Positions 17,036 to 25,782 of a DNA stretch of 39,044 nt are shown piece after piece; position 1 is the stretch's first letter, and every line of letters starts with the position of its first letter. This DNA is from an uncultured Lentisphaerota bacterium. Its GTDB lineage: Bacteria; Verrucomicrobiota; Lentisphaeria; Oligosphaerales; CAITYL01. A program made the translations under genes and the position numbers. The notes beneath the pieces were generated by a model, which was not told the DNA's origin, ran no database searches, and worked only from the letters and a program-made list of their open reading frames with translations. The DNA is taken from assembly GCA_903896595.1 (NCBI GenBank), contig CAITYL010000380.1, forward strand, positions 1 to 39,044, in the 5' to 3' direction.

Positions 17036-17131
17036 GCGATAACCATCGATGACCGCCGACCACCCTCGATGCCCATCGATTCTTTCGACGGATATCGACG
17101 GCCCTCGATGGTGGTCGACGGTTATCGACGC
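17036..17131. repeat. W1 TCGAYGG word-repeat hairpin, right of four-helix-bundle gene
   Basis: Direct repeat of 16174-16269 with the same TTCTT loop. Several differences keep or restore pairing within the word structure. It begins about 9 bases after the four-helix-bundle stop and ends 25 bases before the stop of the AraC gene on the other strand. Confidence 0.92.
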
Positions 17132-17155
17132 CCCCCCAAAAAAGTCTGTGCGCGG

Positions 17156-17953
17156 TCAGACCAAAGCGTCCTCCCGGCCACCGCCGGACTGGCGGCGGAA
17201 GGCGGCGGGGCCGAGACCGCGCTGGCGCTTGAAAACGCGGCTGAAATGGTAACGGTCGCGGAACCCGGCGCGCTGGGCGATTTCCTCAATGCTCAGCCAA
17301 CCGCCGTGCAATTCCAGGCACGCGTGTTCGATCCGTTTGCGGGTGTGATAGGCCTGCGGCGTCAGCCCGGTGCGCATTCGGAACAGGCGGCTGAACGCGT
17401 TGGTGCTCATGCCGGCAACCCGCGCCATGGCCTCATTGGACACCGGCCAGGCGGACCGGTCCTGCAAGTTCCTGAGGACACGCAGGATGTGCGGGTCGTC
17501 TGGTGGCGATGTCAGCACGGCTTCCGGCACCTGGGTCAGGGCGCCATGAACCAGCGTCAGCGCCAGCAGGGAGCGTTCCCGGAGGGTCGCCGGTTCATCC
17601 TTGAGCGCCGCCAGCCGCCGGGCCAGGTCCAGCCCCAGGGGCCGGGCGGGAAACACATACACGGCCGGCGGCGCCGCATCATAGGGTGGGTCGGCCAAAA
17701 AATGGCAGTAGAGATGGTGCGGCAGCCCGGTCACCCGCCCGCAAAACGGCGTGTCCGGCGGGATCAGCATGAACTGGTCCGGGCGCAGCGGTGTCTCCCG
17801 GCCCGCCAGCACCACCGCGGCGCCCGGCTGGGCGTTCCAGTACCAGCGCCAATAGGGCGCCGCCAGGTTCGGGGACGCCCATTCCCGGGCGTTGAGCCGG
17901 ATCCGCCGGACCAGCAACAACTGAAGATTGGGATTGAAAAATCCATTTCCCAC
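17156..17953 (-). CDS. AraC-family transcriptional regulator
   Basis: This 265-residue regulator has an N-terminal AraC-type ligand region (for example REWASPNLAAPYWRWYWN and FMLIPPDTPFCGRV). The C-terminal tandem helix-turn-helix domain is VSNEAMARVAGMSTNAFSRL and LSIEEIAQRAGFRDRYHFSR followed by VFKRQRGLGPAAFR. The start is a GTG at 17953, since the preceding sequence reads GTGGGAAATGGA; no strong ribosome binding site is seen. The gene lies downstream, on the same strand, of the beta-helix gene at 18286-20172 and opens glycan locus 1. It probably controls that locus, perhaps through the palindrome at 20238-20612; this is inferred from position only. Confidence 0.9.
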   Translation of the reverse strand: MGNGFFNPNLQLLLVRRIRLNAREWASPNLAAPYWRWYWNAQPGAAVVLAGRETPLRPDQFMLIPPDTPFCGRVTGLPHHLYCHFLADPPYDAAPPAVYVFPARPLGLDLARRLAALKDEPATLRERSLLALTLVHGALTQVPEAVLTSPPDDPHILRVLRNLQDRSAWPVSNEAMARVAGMSTNAFSRLFRMRTGLTPQAYHTRKRIEHACLELHGGWLSIEEIAQRAGFRDRYHFSRVFKRQRGLGPAAFRRQSGGGREDALV

Positions 17954-18123
17954 AACGAGGCATCCACGTTACTCAAGTATTGCCGGTAAAGGAACACGCG
18001 TATTTTACGTCTATCAACAAACCACAAACCATTACCCGTTATATCGCATGATGCTACATAAAAACAGAAAATCAAGTAAAAATTTACGGAGAAAAACATA
18101 GCGGACAACGCATCAAAAATCAA

Positions 18124-18285
18124 TGGGGTGCCTGCGCGCCATTACACTTTCGAGTTGCATGCCATTCGCTGGAGATCGGACAGTTCCTCCAGAATAGCGA
18201 TTCCGAGCCAGGCCAAAAAGCCGCTTGACGTACGATGCCGACGGCAAGCACGAGAACGGCGACTTTTCGACCTGGCAAAATAGAC
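18124..18285 (+). other. possible degenerate coding remnant
   Basis: The 331-base gap 17954-18285 is mostly featureless and AT-rich. Its right part shows protein-like fragments on the plus strand in two frames. One reads RHYTFELHAIRW near 18136, the other RLTYDADGKHENGDFSTWQN near 18222-18282 and runs on into the end of the neighbouring gene. This could be a broken gene cut by the arrival of the beta-helix gene, or chance. I do not recognise the family. Confidence 0.25.
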
Positions 18286-20172
18286 TCAATAGGTGGTTGC
18301 TGAAACCGCTGTGGTTGGGTTGATCACACCCACATTATTGGTCACAAGCCCCTTATATCCGGTTCCTGATTTTCTATAAATAGTTGAAACCCTGTTTCCG
18401 TTAATGAAGTTGTAACTTGTCTTGTCACTCCAACAACAATCATTGATTGAGGTTACAAAACCTTTTATCACATTATTCGTGACGGTGTTTCGTTGACAGG
18501 GATAAGTGGCAGATCTCCAGTACAAGTACACGCCCCCATTCGTCCCACCCCCCGTTGCATCAAGGGAGGTTTCAATATAATTACCAGAGATCAAGCTATC
18601 CGACGGGCCTTCAAAAGATATTCCCCGGCTTCCGGCCACATTCATCCTATTATTTAATAAATTTATCTTTGTCCCCTCAAGAATTCTAACGGCTGAGTCA
18701 CCATTTTCAACATGAATTACGTTATTTTCAATCGTTGAATTATCAAAGGCGGCTTGATCGCCGTAAATGGCCAGAGTGTTATATGTATGTAAGTTATTTC
18801 CTGATATTGTGATGTATTTATTCACCTCTCCGGAGGTGATCCATATGGCATACCCATAACCACTTTCTTGGTTAACAGTATTTCCACAAATTGCATCATA
18901 TTTGCTACCGTAAAACAGTGATATTCCTCCATTTCCACAATTTTTTATTGTATTGCCGGTGATCGTGCTGTGTAACGTCCCTTCAAAGTCAATACCGACG
19001 TCACCGCAGCTTTCAAGCGTATTTCCCGTTACCGTTACCCGTTCGCCCAAGCTGCCCCAGATGCCACCACCATCCACGTTTTTTACGACATTATTGGCGA
19101 TGGTCATGTCAAAAACGCCCGGAGTGTTGCTCGTGGCTGCATCACCACCCCACCACTCGATGCCATGCAATGCTGTATCAATGTAATTGTTTACGATGCG
19201 CCCTTTATTTGAGAAGCACAAACTAATGCCGATCGATTTACAGTTTATTATTTTACAGTCGGCAATAATAAAATTAGTAACGCTTGCGGCCTTAATGCCC
19301 GATCCATCCGTTTTTACCGCGTGGTTTCCATCGATCACAAGCCCAGAAACATTGCATCCGCTTGAAATGGTTAGGACGTCGCCGCTGCCTGACAAGCCCT
19401 TTAACACGGCGCCACCCGCCGCCTTCAGTTTAGTGTTTTCCGCCAACAACAACCCCGCTGTCATGTAGGTCCCTTGGGGAAAATAGAGGATCCCGCCCGC
19501 AGCCACATTTGCCGCTTTGGTTAAAGCTGCAGTATCATCCGTATAACCATCCCCTACGGCGCCAAATGTCTTGACGTTAGCCACACCGTCAAGCACTACT
19601 TCAAGCGAGTCAAAATTGAATGGATGGGTCGGCGCGGAGGCCCAGGAACCATGCCAGATAATCTTGACGCCGGTCACGGCCGTGCGGTCTACCGTCCCCA
19701 GGCTGACGCTAATGCCTCGCCAGGTGCTGGTGATGTTCAGTCTTCCCGTTTCTAAAATCGTACCTGACGATCCCAAAATGCGGACAGTAAAAGCCCCCGT
19801 GTCGCCGCTGTCCGAGGTTTTTGCGGCGATTCTAAGTTGATTGAAATTACTCCAATCTTGAGCCGTAAAATTGAGGTAAATTTCGTTCCATTCACTGTTG
19901 GCATAATAAACGACCAAAGAACCGGCCCCCTCGTAGGTATTCTCCGTCGTCCGAAATTTTCCGTTCCCCCAATTGTCAAAAGTCCAGCCTGTGGACCAAG
20001 TACCCGCATCATTGAAATCGGCGAGCATGACGGCGCCAGCAGTTCCCGCACCACTTATCAGAAGGAGGGCGATCCAGGTCAAAACTGAGAGGAATTTTGA
20101 TTTCAGACTTTGGACCGGAGGGGGGAATGGCCGGTTTTCCATTTCTCCGTGGCGAGCCGTCGTTGTTTTCAT
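18286..20172 (-). CDS. secreted right-handed beta-helix protein (pectate-lyase-3-like) with N-terminal beta-sandwich domain
   Basis: This 628-residue exported protein has a long N-terminus with a hydrophobic segment around residues 30-48 (LTWIALLLISGAGTAGAV). A beta-sandwich, carbohydrate-binding-like domain follows (residues about 50-195, with NTYEGAGSLVVYY and LNFTAQDWSNFNQLRIAAKT). Then comes the pectate-lyase-3 motif VKTFGAVGDGYTDDTAALTK (about residue 203) and a right-handed parallel beta-helix full of N-V-I-x-G-N type repeats (for example VTVTGNTLESCGDVGID). It is probably a polysaccharide lyase or hydrolase. It is a paralogue of the protein at 22273, and its N-terminal domain is shared with the PEP-CTERM protein at 20681. 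The gene is visibly lower in GC than its neighbours. An AGAAGGGA ribosome binding site lies about 8 bases upstream. Confidence 0.87.
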   Translation of the reverse strand: MKTTTARHGEMENRPFPPPVQSLKSKFLSVLTWIALLLISGAGTAGAVMLADFNDAGTWSTGWTFDNWGNGKFRTTENTYEGAGSLVVYYANSEWNEIYLNFTAQDWSNFNQLRIAAKTSDSGDTGAFTVRILGSSGTILETGRLNITSTWRGISVSLGTVDRTAVTGVKIIWHGSWASAPTHPFNFDSLEVVLDGVANVKTFGAVGDGYTDDTAALTKAANVAAGGILYFPQGTYMTAGLLLAENTKLKAAGGAVLKGLSGSGDVLTISSGCNVSGLVIDGNHAVKTDGSGIKAASVTNFIIADCKIINCKSIGISLCFSNKGRIVNNYIDTALHGIEWWGGDAATSNTPGVFDMTIANNVVKNVDGGGIWGSLGERVTVTGNTLESCGDVGIDFEGTLHSTITGNTIKNCGNGGISLFYGSKYDAICGNTVNQESGYGYAIWITSGEVNKYITISGNNLHTYNTLAIYGDQAAFDNSTIENNVIHVENGDSAVRILEGTKINLLNNRMNVAGSRGISFEGPSDSLISGNYIETSLDATGGGTNGGVYLYWRSATYPCQRNTVTNNVIKGFVTSINDCCWSDKTSYNFINGNRVSTIYRKSGTGYKGLVTNNVGVINPTTAVSATTY

Positions 20173-20237
20173 GATCGGTTCCCTTCTCTAGGTTTGTGAT
20201 TTTACCGATAGTGGTTGTTCACTATCCGTATTCTAGG

Positions 20238-20612
20238 CCAATATGCCTGCGGTCTCCGGTTTAAGAATATCTAAAACACACCAGTTTGTATCCATTTCAA
20301 CTAACCTGCGGCCATAACATGGCGTTTTGGGGGGCGTATGTTTAGCATGCCCTAAGCTGAATGCCTCGCGGTGGAAAATTGGTTCTGGTGATTTCATTGG
20401 CCGACCATGTCGTGTTTTTCTCGGTTTGCGTGTTGGCGGGGGGGGAAGGTTGGCATGTTTTTGTCCATTTTCCGGCGTGGGGTTGCGACTCCGCCGTGCT
20501 AAACATAGCCCCCAAAAACACCATTCCCCAATGGCAGATTGGTTGAAATAGATACAAACTGGTGTCTTTGGGATATTTTTAAACCGGCGCCCGCCGCCAT
20601 ATTGCAGGTATG
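20238..20612. promoter_or_regulatory. long imperfect palindrome in divergent promoter region
   Basis: Arms of about 105 bases are inverted around position 20425. Read outward on either strand, each contains TGCTAAACATA, a C/A-rich run, TTGAAAT-GATACAAACTGGTGT, GATATT-TTAAACCGG and CATATTG. The arm ends lie 66 and 69 bases from the two divergent start codons (20172 and 20681). The most conserved part, GATACAAACTGGTGT, is a candidate operator or promoter element. It makes up most of the 508-base gap. Between arm and start, each side has a further small hairpin (20198-20220 and 20626-20648). Confidence 0.85.
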
Positions 20613-20680
20613 GCAAACGGAACGCCGGCGGACGAACCGCCGACGGTTTCGGGAACCAAAACAAAAAAAGGAGTGCAAGG

Positions 20681-21274
20681 ATGAACATCAACAGGCATGT
20701 TGGGTGCGGAGTGTGGGTAATGCTGGCCCTGGTGGTGACGGCGCAGGCCGCGATGGTGATCGACAACTTCAACACTGGTACACTGAGCGGATGGGACAAA
20801 AGTTCCGGCTACATGACCTTGACGAACGTCAGTTCGCCGACGTATGAAGGTGCCGGAGCGATGCAGGTCACGTGGGACGACTGGAATCAGGGGTGGTGGG
20901 AGAATATCACCAAAACATTCCCCAGCCAGGACTGGAGCAACTACGGTACGTTGCAGATTGCATTGAAGACGGACGCTTCGGCGGCGGGCACCGTCATCAT
21001 TAATTACTTCGATTCGGGAGCGTGGCACAATGGCTGGGGCTCGTCGATTGGCACGCTGGATCTTTCGCTCAGCGGTGGCAACTACGCCGTCTATTCGATT
21101 CCGCTGGGAACGGCGGCCCGGTCGAGCGTCACGGAGATCTTGTTCTCCTGGGACAACCAGTATGTCAACGGCACAACGACAATGTATTTGGATACGATCC
21201 AGGTCGTGCCGGAACCGGTTTCCGGGGCGTTGCTGGCCCTGGGCGGGCTGTTATTGCTCCGCCGCCGGCGGTGA
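20681..21274 (+). CDS. PEP-CTERM sorting-domain protein with carbohydrate-binding-like domain
   Basis: This 197-residue exported protein has a signal peptide (residues about 1-23). A beta-sandwich domain follows (IDNFNTGTLSGW, then TYEGAGAMQVTWDDWNQGWW and SQDWSNYGTLQIALKTDASA) that parallels the N-terminal domain of the divergent beta-helix protein. The classical PEP-CTERM tail is VVPEPVSGALLALGGLLLL plus a run of four Arg, recognised by an exosortase that anchors or processes the protein at the cell envelope. An AAGGAG ribosome binding site is present. It is probably a surface glycan-binding protein in locus 1, followed by a pseudopilin gene on the same strand. Confidence 0.92.
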   Translation: MNINRHVGCGVWVMLALVVTAQAAMVIDNFNTGTLSGWDKSSGYMTLTNVSSPTYEGAGAMQVTWDDWNQGWWENITKTFPSQDWSNYGTLQIALKTDASAAGTVIINYFDSGAWHNGWGSSIGTLDLSLSGGNYAVYSIPLGTAARSSVTEILFSWDNQYVNGTTTMYLDTIQVVPEPVSGALLALGGLLLLRRRR

Positions 21275-21301
21275 CCGGCGCCCGGACAATCCGGGTAGCT
21301 C

Positions 21302-21370
21302 GGGGGGGGATCCGACAAATCCGACATGTCGGATATGTCTGATATGTCAGACATAATACACCCCCCCCCC
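21302..21370. repeat. word-repeat hairpin (TCCGAC class) with G and C runs
   Basis: A run of eight G (21302-21309) and a run of ten C (21361-21370) close a stem. The interior holds TCCGACAAA, TCCGACATG, TCGGATATG, TCTGATATG, TCAGACATA. It lies between the PEP-CTERM and pseudopilin genes; the same class of word lies next to the pseudopilin gene of locus 2 (34152-34182). Confidence 0.83.
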
Positions 21371-21402
21371 GAGGGCAAGCCGACTATACAAGGCATTCTC
21401 CC

Positions 21403-22176
21403 ATGAAACGCGTTTTCACCCTTATTGAACTGCTGGTGGTGATCGCCATCATCGCCATTCTGGCCAGCATGTTGCTGCCGGCGCTGGGCCGGGCCAAGGA
21501 CAAGGCGAAAATCGCCGCCTGCGCCGGCCAGTTGCGCGGGCTCAGCCAGGGCTGCTTCATCTATGCCGCCGACTACAACGGCTACGTGCCGACAAACCAC
21601 AACTACTTCGGCTACTACCAGCACCTCGCCCATGACAACAGTTACAACGAATGGTGGAATTTCGGCCTGCTGTTCAAGGTCGGCACTATTTCCAACCCGC
21701 AGGCGTTTTACTGCCCCAGCTATCAACCGAGCACCACCGATCCCGATCCCAACGTGCCGACCTATAGCCCCGCCGTTGCCAAACAATGGAACCAGCCCGA
21801 CGGCCTTGCCATCGGCATTCCCTACACCTACCTGGTGCCGCATTTGTCCAATGTCCAAGGCCCATCCGGCGGCAATTTCACCTACACGGCGCAAAACCTC
21901 AAAGGCTGGGAAGCCGACGGCAACGAGGGCGGCTACAAATTCTGGAGCTGTCCCGCCGATGGCCTGGGCAGCCTGACCATCGCCAGCGACCTGCTCTATA
22001 ACCAAAGCAATTGGACGCATGCCAAGGACAATGGCTTCAATGCCGCATTCGGCGACGGCGGCGTCAAATTCACCCGCAGCTCCCTGGCCTATGACGGCAA
22101 TCAATGGCCGGGCTGGTGGGGCGGCGGCAGCCGCGCCATTCACTGGTTCTTCTCCGATTTTTCCAAAAACCGCTGA
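21403..22176 (+). CDS. pseudopilin-like protein (prepilin-type N-terminal domain)
   Basis: This 257-residue protein has the type II/IV prepilin leader [20 protein letters not shown], cleaved and methylated by prepilin peptidase at the Phe in FTLIELL, followed by [15 protein letters not shown]. The C-terminal part contains the processing-associated His...Asp-Gly pattern (HAKDNGFNAAFGDGGVKF), here with 11 rather than the usual 9 residues between. The middle is rich in Tyr, Asn and Gly. Lentisphaerae genomes carry many such proteins, and their role in glycan capture or secretion is not established. The gene is part of locus 1 between PEP-CTERM and beta-helix genes. No strong ribosome binding site is seen. 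Confidence 0.9.
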   Translation: MKRVFTLIELLVVIAIIAILASMLLPALGRAKDKAKIAACAGQLRGLSQGCFIYAADYNGYVPTNHNYFGYYQHLAHDNSYNEWWNFGLLFKVGTISNPQAFYCPSYQPSTTDPDPNVPTYSPAVAKQWNQPDGLAIGIPYTYLVPHLSNVQGPSGGNFTYTAQNLKGWEADGNEGGYKFWSCPADGLGSLTIASDLLYNQSNWTHAKDNGFNAAFGDGGVKFTRSSLAYDGNQWPGWWGGGSRAIHWFFSDFSKNR

Positions 22177-22272
22177 TCCGGCAAGAGAGAACGGAGAACT
22201 ACTTCTCTGTGGCCTCTGCTGCCTCCTGTTCAAAATCAGAATCAAGGCTCACGCCCCCAAGGATGTCCCCCC

Positions 22273-23472
22273 ATGCTCGGTTTTTGGTTGAACAACTTTT
22301 GCCGGACGCTAACCCTGGCCTGCCTGACCGCCGGCGCCGTCATGGCGGACGGCCTCAACGTCGCCGCCTATGGCGCCAAGGGCGATGGCAAAACCGATGA
22401 CAGCCCGGCCTTCCGACAGGCCTTGTCGGCCGCCGGCACCGCCGCCCGGATCGTGACCGTGCCGCCCGGCACCTATCTCCTCGGTCCCCAGCCGCTGGAA
22501 TTGCCGGCCAACGTCACCCTGCGCGGGGCCGGCGCCACCACCATTCTCAAGGCCGCGTCGGGCACCACGACCCTGCTGACGCTGAAGGATGGCGACGCCC
22601 TGGCCGATCTCGCGTTTGACGGCCGCCAGGTCAAGCCCGGCGAGGCCAACGATCCCGGCCTGATTATGATCCGCGGAGCCAAGGCGATCCGGCTCGACCG
22701 TCTTCGCTTCGACCATGTCGACCGCGACTGCGTTTTCCTTGACCATGCCGACAACATCATCATTGCCGACTGCGAGTTCACCACGGTCGGCCTGGCCATC
22801 AATACCGTGTTCTCCCACCGCCTGCGCATCACCGGCAACCGGATCACCGACGCCCGCGTGCATGGCGTCGAAATCTGGGGCATGTACAACTGGGAACTCC
22901 AGGACACCTCCAACATTATTATCACCGGCAACTACGTCAAGAACGGCGGTGCCGGCGCCATTTGGGCCTCTGGTGGCCGTGACCTTGTCCTGGCCAACAA
23001 TGTGATCGACGGCGCCACGGATGTCGGACTCGACCTGGAATGGTGTGAAAACGCCGTCATTACCGGCAACAGCGTGCGCCGCTGCAAGAACGGCGGCATC
23101 TCCCTGTTCTTCTCCTGCCGTAACATCGCCATCACCGGCAACGCGGTGACCAACGACTACCCGATCAGCGAGGCCGACGCCAAGGAAGCCTGGTGGGTGC
23201 GCTCGGGCATCTGGCTGACCTATCCCAATCGTGGCGAATTCAAGGGCGACCAGGGCCACCGTGACATTACCATTGTCGGCAACAGCATTACCTGCGCGCC
23301 CGGCCAGCGCCGGGCCATCTGGATCGGCGGCGAAAGCCAAAATGTGGTCATCAACGCCAACGCCATCAATGGCGGCGGGGTGTGGTACGGCGGCGAACAC
23401 CAGGTCAACCCCATGATCCTCAGTGAATTGCCAGCAAACACCGTGGTACCCGCCGTGCCCCCGAAAAAGTAA
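22273..23472 (+). CDS. secreted right-handed beta-helix protein (pectate-lyase-3-like)
   Basis: This 399-residue protein has a signal peptide (residues about 1-26, ending GAVMADG). The pectate-lyase-3 opening LNVAAYGAKGDGKTDDSPAF and PPGTYLLGPQPLELP follow, then a parallel beta-helix with repeated I-I-x-G-N turns (IIITGNYVKN, AVITGNSVRR, IAITGNAVTN). Several helix turns closely parallel the 628-residue protein at 18286 (for example the shared NGGISLF), so the two are paralogues. The tail is Pro/Lys-rich. It probably cleaves a uronate- or rhamnose-containing polysaccharide; which one cannot be told. It is in line with the upstream pseudopilin gene with about 96 bases between. Confidence 0.87.
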   Translation: MLGFWLNNFCRTLTLACLTAGAVMADGLNVAAYGAKGDGKTDDSPAFRQALSAAGTAARIVTVPPGTYLLGPQPLELPANVTLRGAGATTILKAASGTTTLLTLKDGDALADLAFDGRQVKPGEANDPGLIMIRGAKAIRLDRLRFDHVDRDCVFLDHADNIIIADCEFTTVGLAINTVFSHRLRITGNRITDARVHGVEIWGMYNWELQDTSNIIITGNYVKNGGAGAIWASGGRDLVLANNVIDGATDVGLDLEWCENAVITGNSVRRCKNGGISLFFSCRNIAITGNAVTNDYPISEADAKEAWWVRSGIWLTYPNRGEFKGDQGHRDITIVGNSITCAPGQRRAIWIGGESQNVVINANAINGGGVWYGGEHQVNPMILSELPANTVVPAVPPKK

Positions 23473-23590
23473 CCCCCATCCCAATGGCGACCTTTCGCCC
23501 ACCCCCTCAAAAAAAGCGCAAGTTGACCGGTCACTCCGACTCCCTGCGGTCGCTGCGTTCCCGGCTCTGAAAAACCGGTTCCAGATTATG

Positions 23591-23757
23591 CCCCCCCCCC
23601 ACTCATACGGGTTTGACATTCAGAATTGGCACCCAACGTGAGACAGGCAATCTTGCCTGTCCTGGCCCGCCGCAGGGTTGCCGCGCGACGGACGTCCCCC
23701 GGCCGCCCGAGGTTCCTTCAATATTCGATATTCAAAATTCAGCATTCAAAATTAGTC
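23591..23757. repeat. poly-C run, GACAGGCAA hairpin and TTCAATATTC words
   Basis: The 313-base gap 23473-23785 holds a C10 run (23591-23600), a perfect 9-base-pair hairpin GACAGGCAA-TC-TTGCCTGTC (23642-23661) and near-tandem words TTCAATATTCGATATTC, AAAATTCAGCATTC (about 23717-23755). The hairpin could end transcripts of the beta-helix gene. No gene is seen here. Confidence 0.7.
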
Positions 23758-23785
23758 TTTTAAACATTACAAGATACTACATCCA

Positions 23786-25768
23786 ATGTCATTCCAGCTT
23801 CCCTTCCGCCAGATCCACCTGGATTTTCACACCGGCCCCGACCTTCCCGATGTCGGCGCCGAGTTTGACGCCGACGCCTTTGCGGACCAACTGGCCGCCG
23901 CCCATGTCAACAGCGTCACCCTGTTCGCCAAGTGCCATCACGGCCATCTCTATTACAACACGCGCCACCCGGCGCGGCATCCAGGGTTGCGGCCAGGCCT
24001 GGATCTACTGGGCGAACAGATCGCCGCCTGCCACCGCCGCGGCATCCGCGCACCCATCTATCTGAGCACGCAGTGCGACGAGTTTGCCGCCACCACCCAT
24101 CCCGAGTGGCGGGTAGTCAATCCGGACGGCCGGCTGGCCGGTTCGCCGCTAAACGCCTGCTGGCACTTGGTGGACATGTCCAGCCCCTATCAGGATTACC
24201 TCGCCGACCAGGTGGCCGAGGTGCTGAAACAATTCAGCCCCGTGGACGGCATCTTCCTCGACATGTGCTGGGACCAACCAAGCATCTCCACCTGGGCCCT
24301 GGCCGGCATGCGTAAGGCCGGCCTCGACCCGCTCCGGGAGGCGGACCGGATGGCCTATGCGCATCAGGTGGCGCTGGACTACATGACGCGTTACCAAAAA
24401 CTAGTCATCCAGCTCACCGGCAACCCGGACCTGCCGGTCATGTTCAACTCCCGCCCGCTGTGGAATGTCGCCGCGGAGAAAAAATTCCTGCGCCATGTCG
24501 AGATCGAGGCCCTGCCCACCGGCGACTGCGGATATATGTACTTCCCGCTCAACGTCCGTTACGTCCGCACCTTCGGCCTGCCCACCCTCGGCATGACCGC
24601 CCGCTTCCACAAAAGCTGGGCCGATTTCGGCGGCCTCAAGCCCCAGGCGGCGCTAATGTACGAATGCTGCCAGATGCTGGCCCACGGCGCCCGCTGCAGC
24701 GTCGGCGACCAACTGCACCCGCGCGGCGTCCTCGACGCCGGCGCCTACGACCTGATCGGCGCCGTCTACCGCCATGTCGAGGCCTGCGAACCGTGGTGCG
24801 CCGACGCGATGCCGGTCACCGACCTCGCCGTGATCCGCGTGCCCGCCACCGGCTTTTTCGAGGCGCCCGGCAACGCCAACGAGGGCGCCGTCCGCGCCCT
24901 CACCCAGCTCAAGCAGCAGTTCGACCTCATTCCCGCCAGTAACATTTTCGACGCCTACCGGGTCGTCGTGGTCCCGGAAGGTGTTGACGTCACCCCGGAG
25001 CTGGCGGCGCGCCTGAAGCGCTATGTCGCCAAGGGCGGCGCCGTGTTGTTCTCCGGCAGCGCCGGATTCACCACCGATCACCAGCCGGTGCTCGGTGCCC
25101 AACAAGGCGTCTTCTGCACGGGGGAGTCACCGTTCACCACCACCTACCTGCGCTTCACCGGCAGTTTCGCCGAGGGCATTGCCGCCAACACCGACCACGC
25201 CATGTACGAACACGGCTTACGCCTCACCCCCGCCGCCGGCGCCAGCGCCACCGGCTTGGTGAACGTGGTCGAACCGTACTTTGAGCGGACATGGGATCAT
25301 TTCTGCTCCCATGCCCAGACCCCCGGCCAGGCGCTTTCCCCCTATGTCGCCGCCGTGCGCAAGGGCCGGGTCGTCACCTGCGCCTTCCCGCTCTTCAAGG
25401 CGTACGGCGCCCATGGCAGCCTCGCCTGCCGCCACCTCATCGGCAAGCTGCTGGAGCTGCTGCTGCCCGAACCGCTGCTGCGCGTCACCGCCCCCAGCTT
25501 TGTCGAGGCCACCGTCACCCGCCAACCCAAACGCCACCTCGTCCACCTGCTCAGCTACGCGCCGGTGCGCCGGGCACCGGGCCTGGACATCGTGGAGGAA
25601 GCCTCATGGGTCAAGGCGCCGGCCGTCGCCCTGCGCCTGCCCAAGGCCCCCAAACGGGTCACCCGGCAGCCAGAAGGCGCCGCCCTGCCCTGCCGTTACC
25701 GCCACGGCTATGCCGAAGTCACCCTGCCGGAACTCGCCGGCCACGCCATGCTGGTGTTCGAGGACTAA
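23786..25768 (+). CDS. glycoside hydrolase, GHL6/GH151-like (possible alpha-L-fucosidase family)
   Basis: This 660-residue protein begins QIHLDFHTGPDLPDVGAEFD and VNSVTLFAKCHHGHLYY, then has YLSTQCDEFAATTHPEWRVV and DGIFLDMCWD (around residue 155). These match what I recall of the hypothetical glycosyl hydrolase 6 / GH151 group, which includes alpha-L-fucosidases. The N-terminal two thirds would be a TIM barrel. From about residue 385 a beta-galactosidase-trimerisation-like, Rossmann-type domain follows (YRVVVVPEGVDVTPELAARL, GGAVLFSGSAGF), then a small beta domain. There is no signal peptide, so it probably acts in the cytoplasm on oligosaccharides released by the secreted beta-helix enzymes of the same locus. 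No strong ribosome binding site is seen. Confidence 0.72.
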   Translation: MSFQLPFRQIHLDFHTGPDLPDVGAEFDADAFADQLAAAHVNSVTLFAKCHHGHLYYNTRHPARHPGLRPGLDLLGEQIAACHRRGIRAPIYLSTQCDEFAATTHPEWRVVNPDGRLAGSPLNACWHLVDMSSPYQDYLADQVAEVLKQFSPVDGIFLDMCWDQPSISTWALAGMRKAGLDPLREADRMAYAHQVALDYMTRYQKLVIQLTGNPDLPVMFNSRPLWNVAAEKKFLRHVEIEALPTGDCGYMYFPLNVRYVRTFGLPTLGMTARFHKSWADFGGLKPQAALMYECCQMLAHGARCSVGDQLHPRGVLDAGAYDLIGAVYRHVEACEPWCADAMPVTDLAVIRVPATGFFEAPGNANEGAVRALTQLKQQFDLIPASNIFDAYRVVVVPEGVDVTPELAARLKRYVAKGGAVLFSGSAGFTTDHQPVLGAQQGVFCTGESPFTTTYLRFTGSFAEGIAANTDHAMYEHGLRLTPAAGASATGLVNVVEPYFERTWDHFCSHAQTPGQALSPYVAAVRKGRVVTCAFPLFKAYGAHGSLACRHLIGKLLELLLPEPLLRVTAPSFVEATVTRQPKRHLVHLLSYAPVRRAPGLDIVEEASWVKAPAVALRLPKAPKRVTRQPEGAALPCRYRHGYAEVTLPELAGHAMLVFED

Positions 25769-25782
25769 TCCAGGCTGAAATC

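Noticed and set aside
16174-17131. CRISPR array or transposon terminal repeats
   Set aside because: There are only two long copies in direct orientation, with a gene rather than short spacers between them, no cas genes and no recognisable transposase.
20327-20551. Short open frames within the palindrome between the divergent genes of locus 1
   Set aside because: They appear on both strands in overlapping positions as expected for a palindrome, lack ribosome binding sites and have no protein-like pattern.
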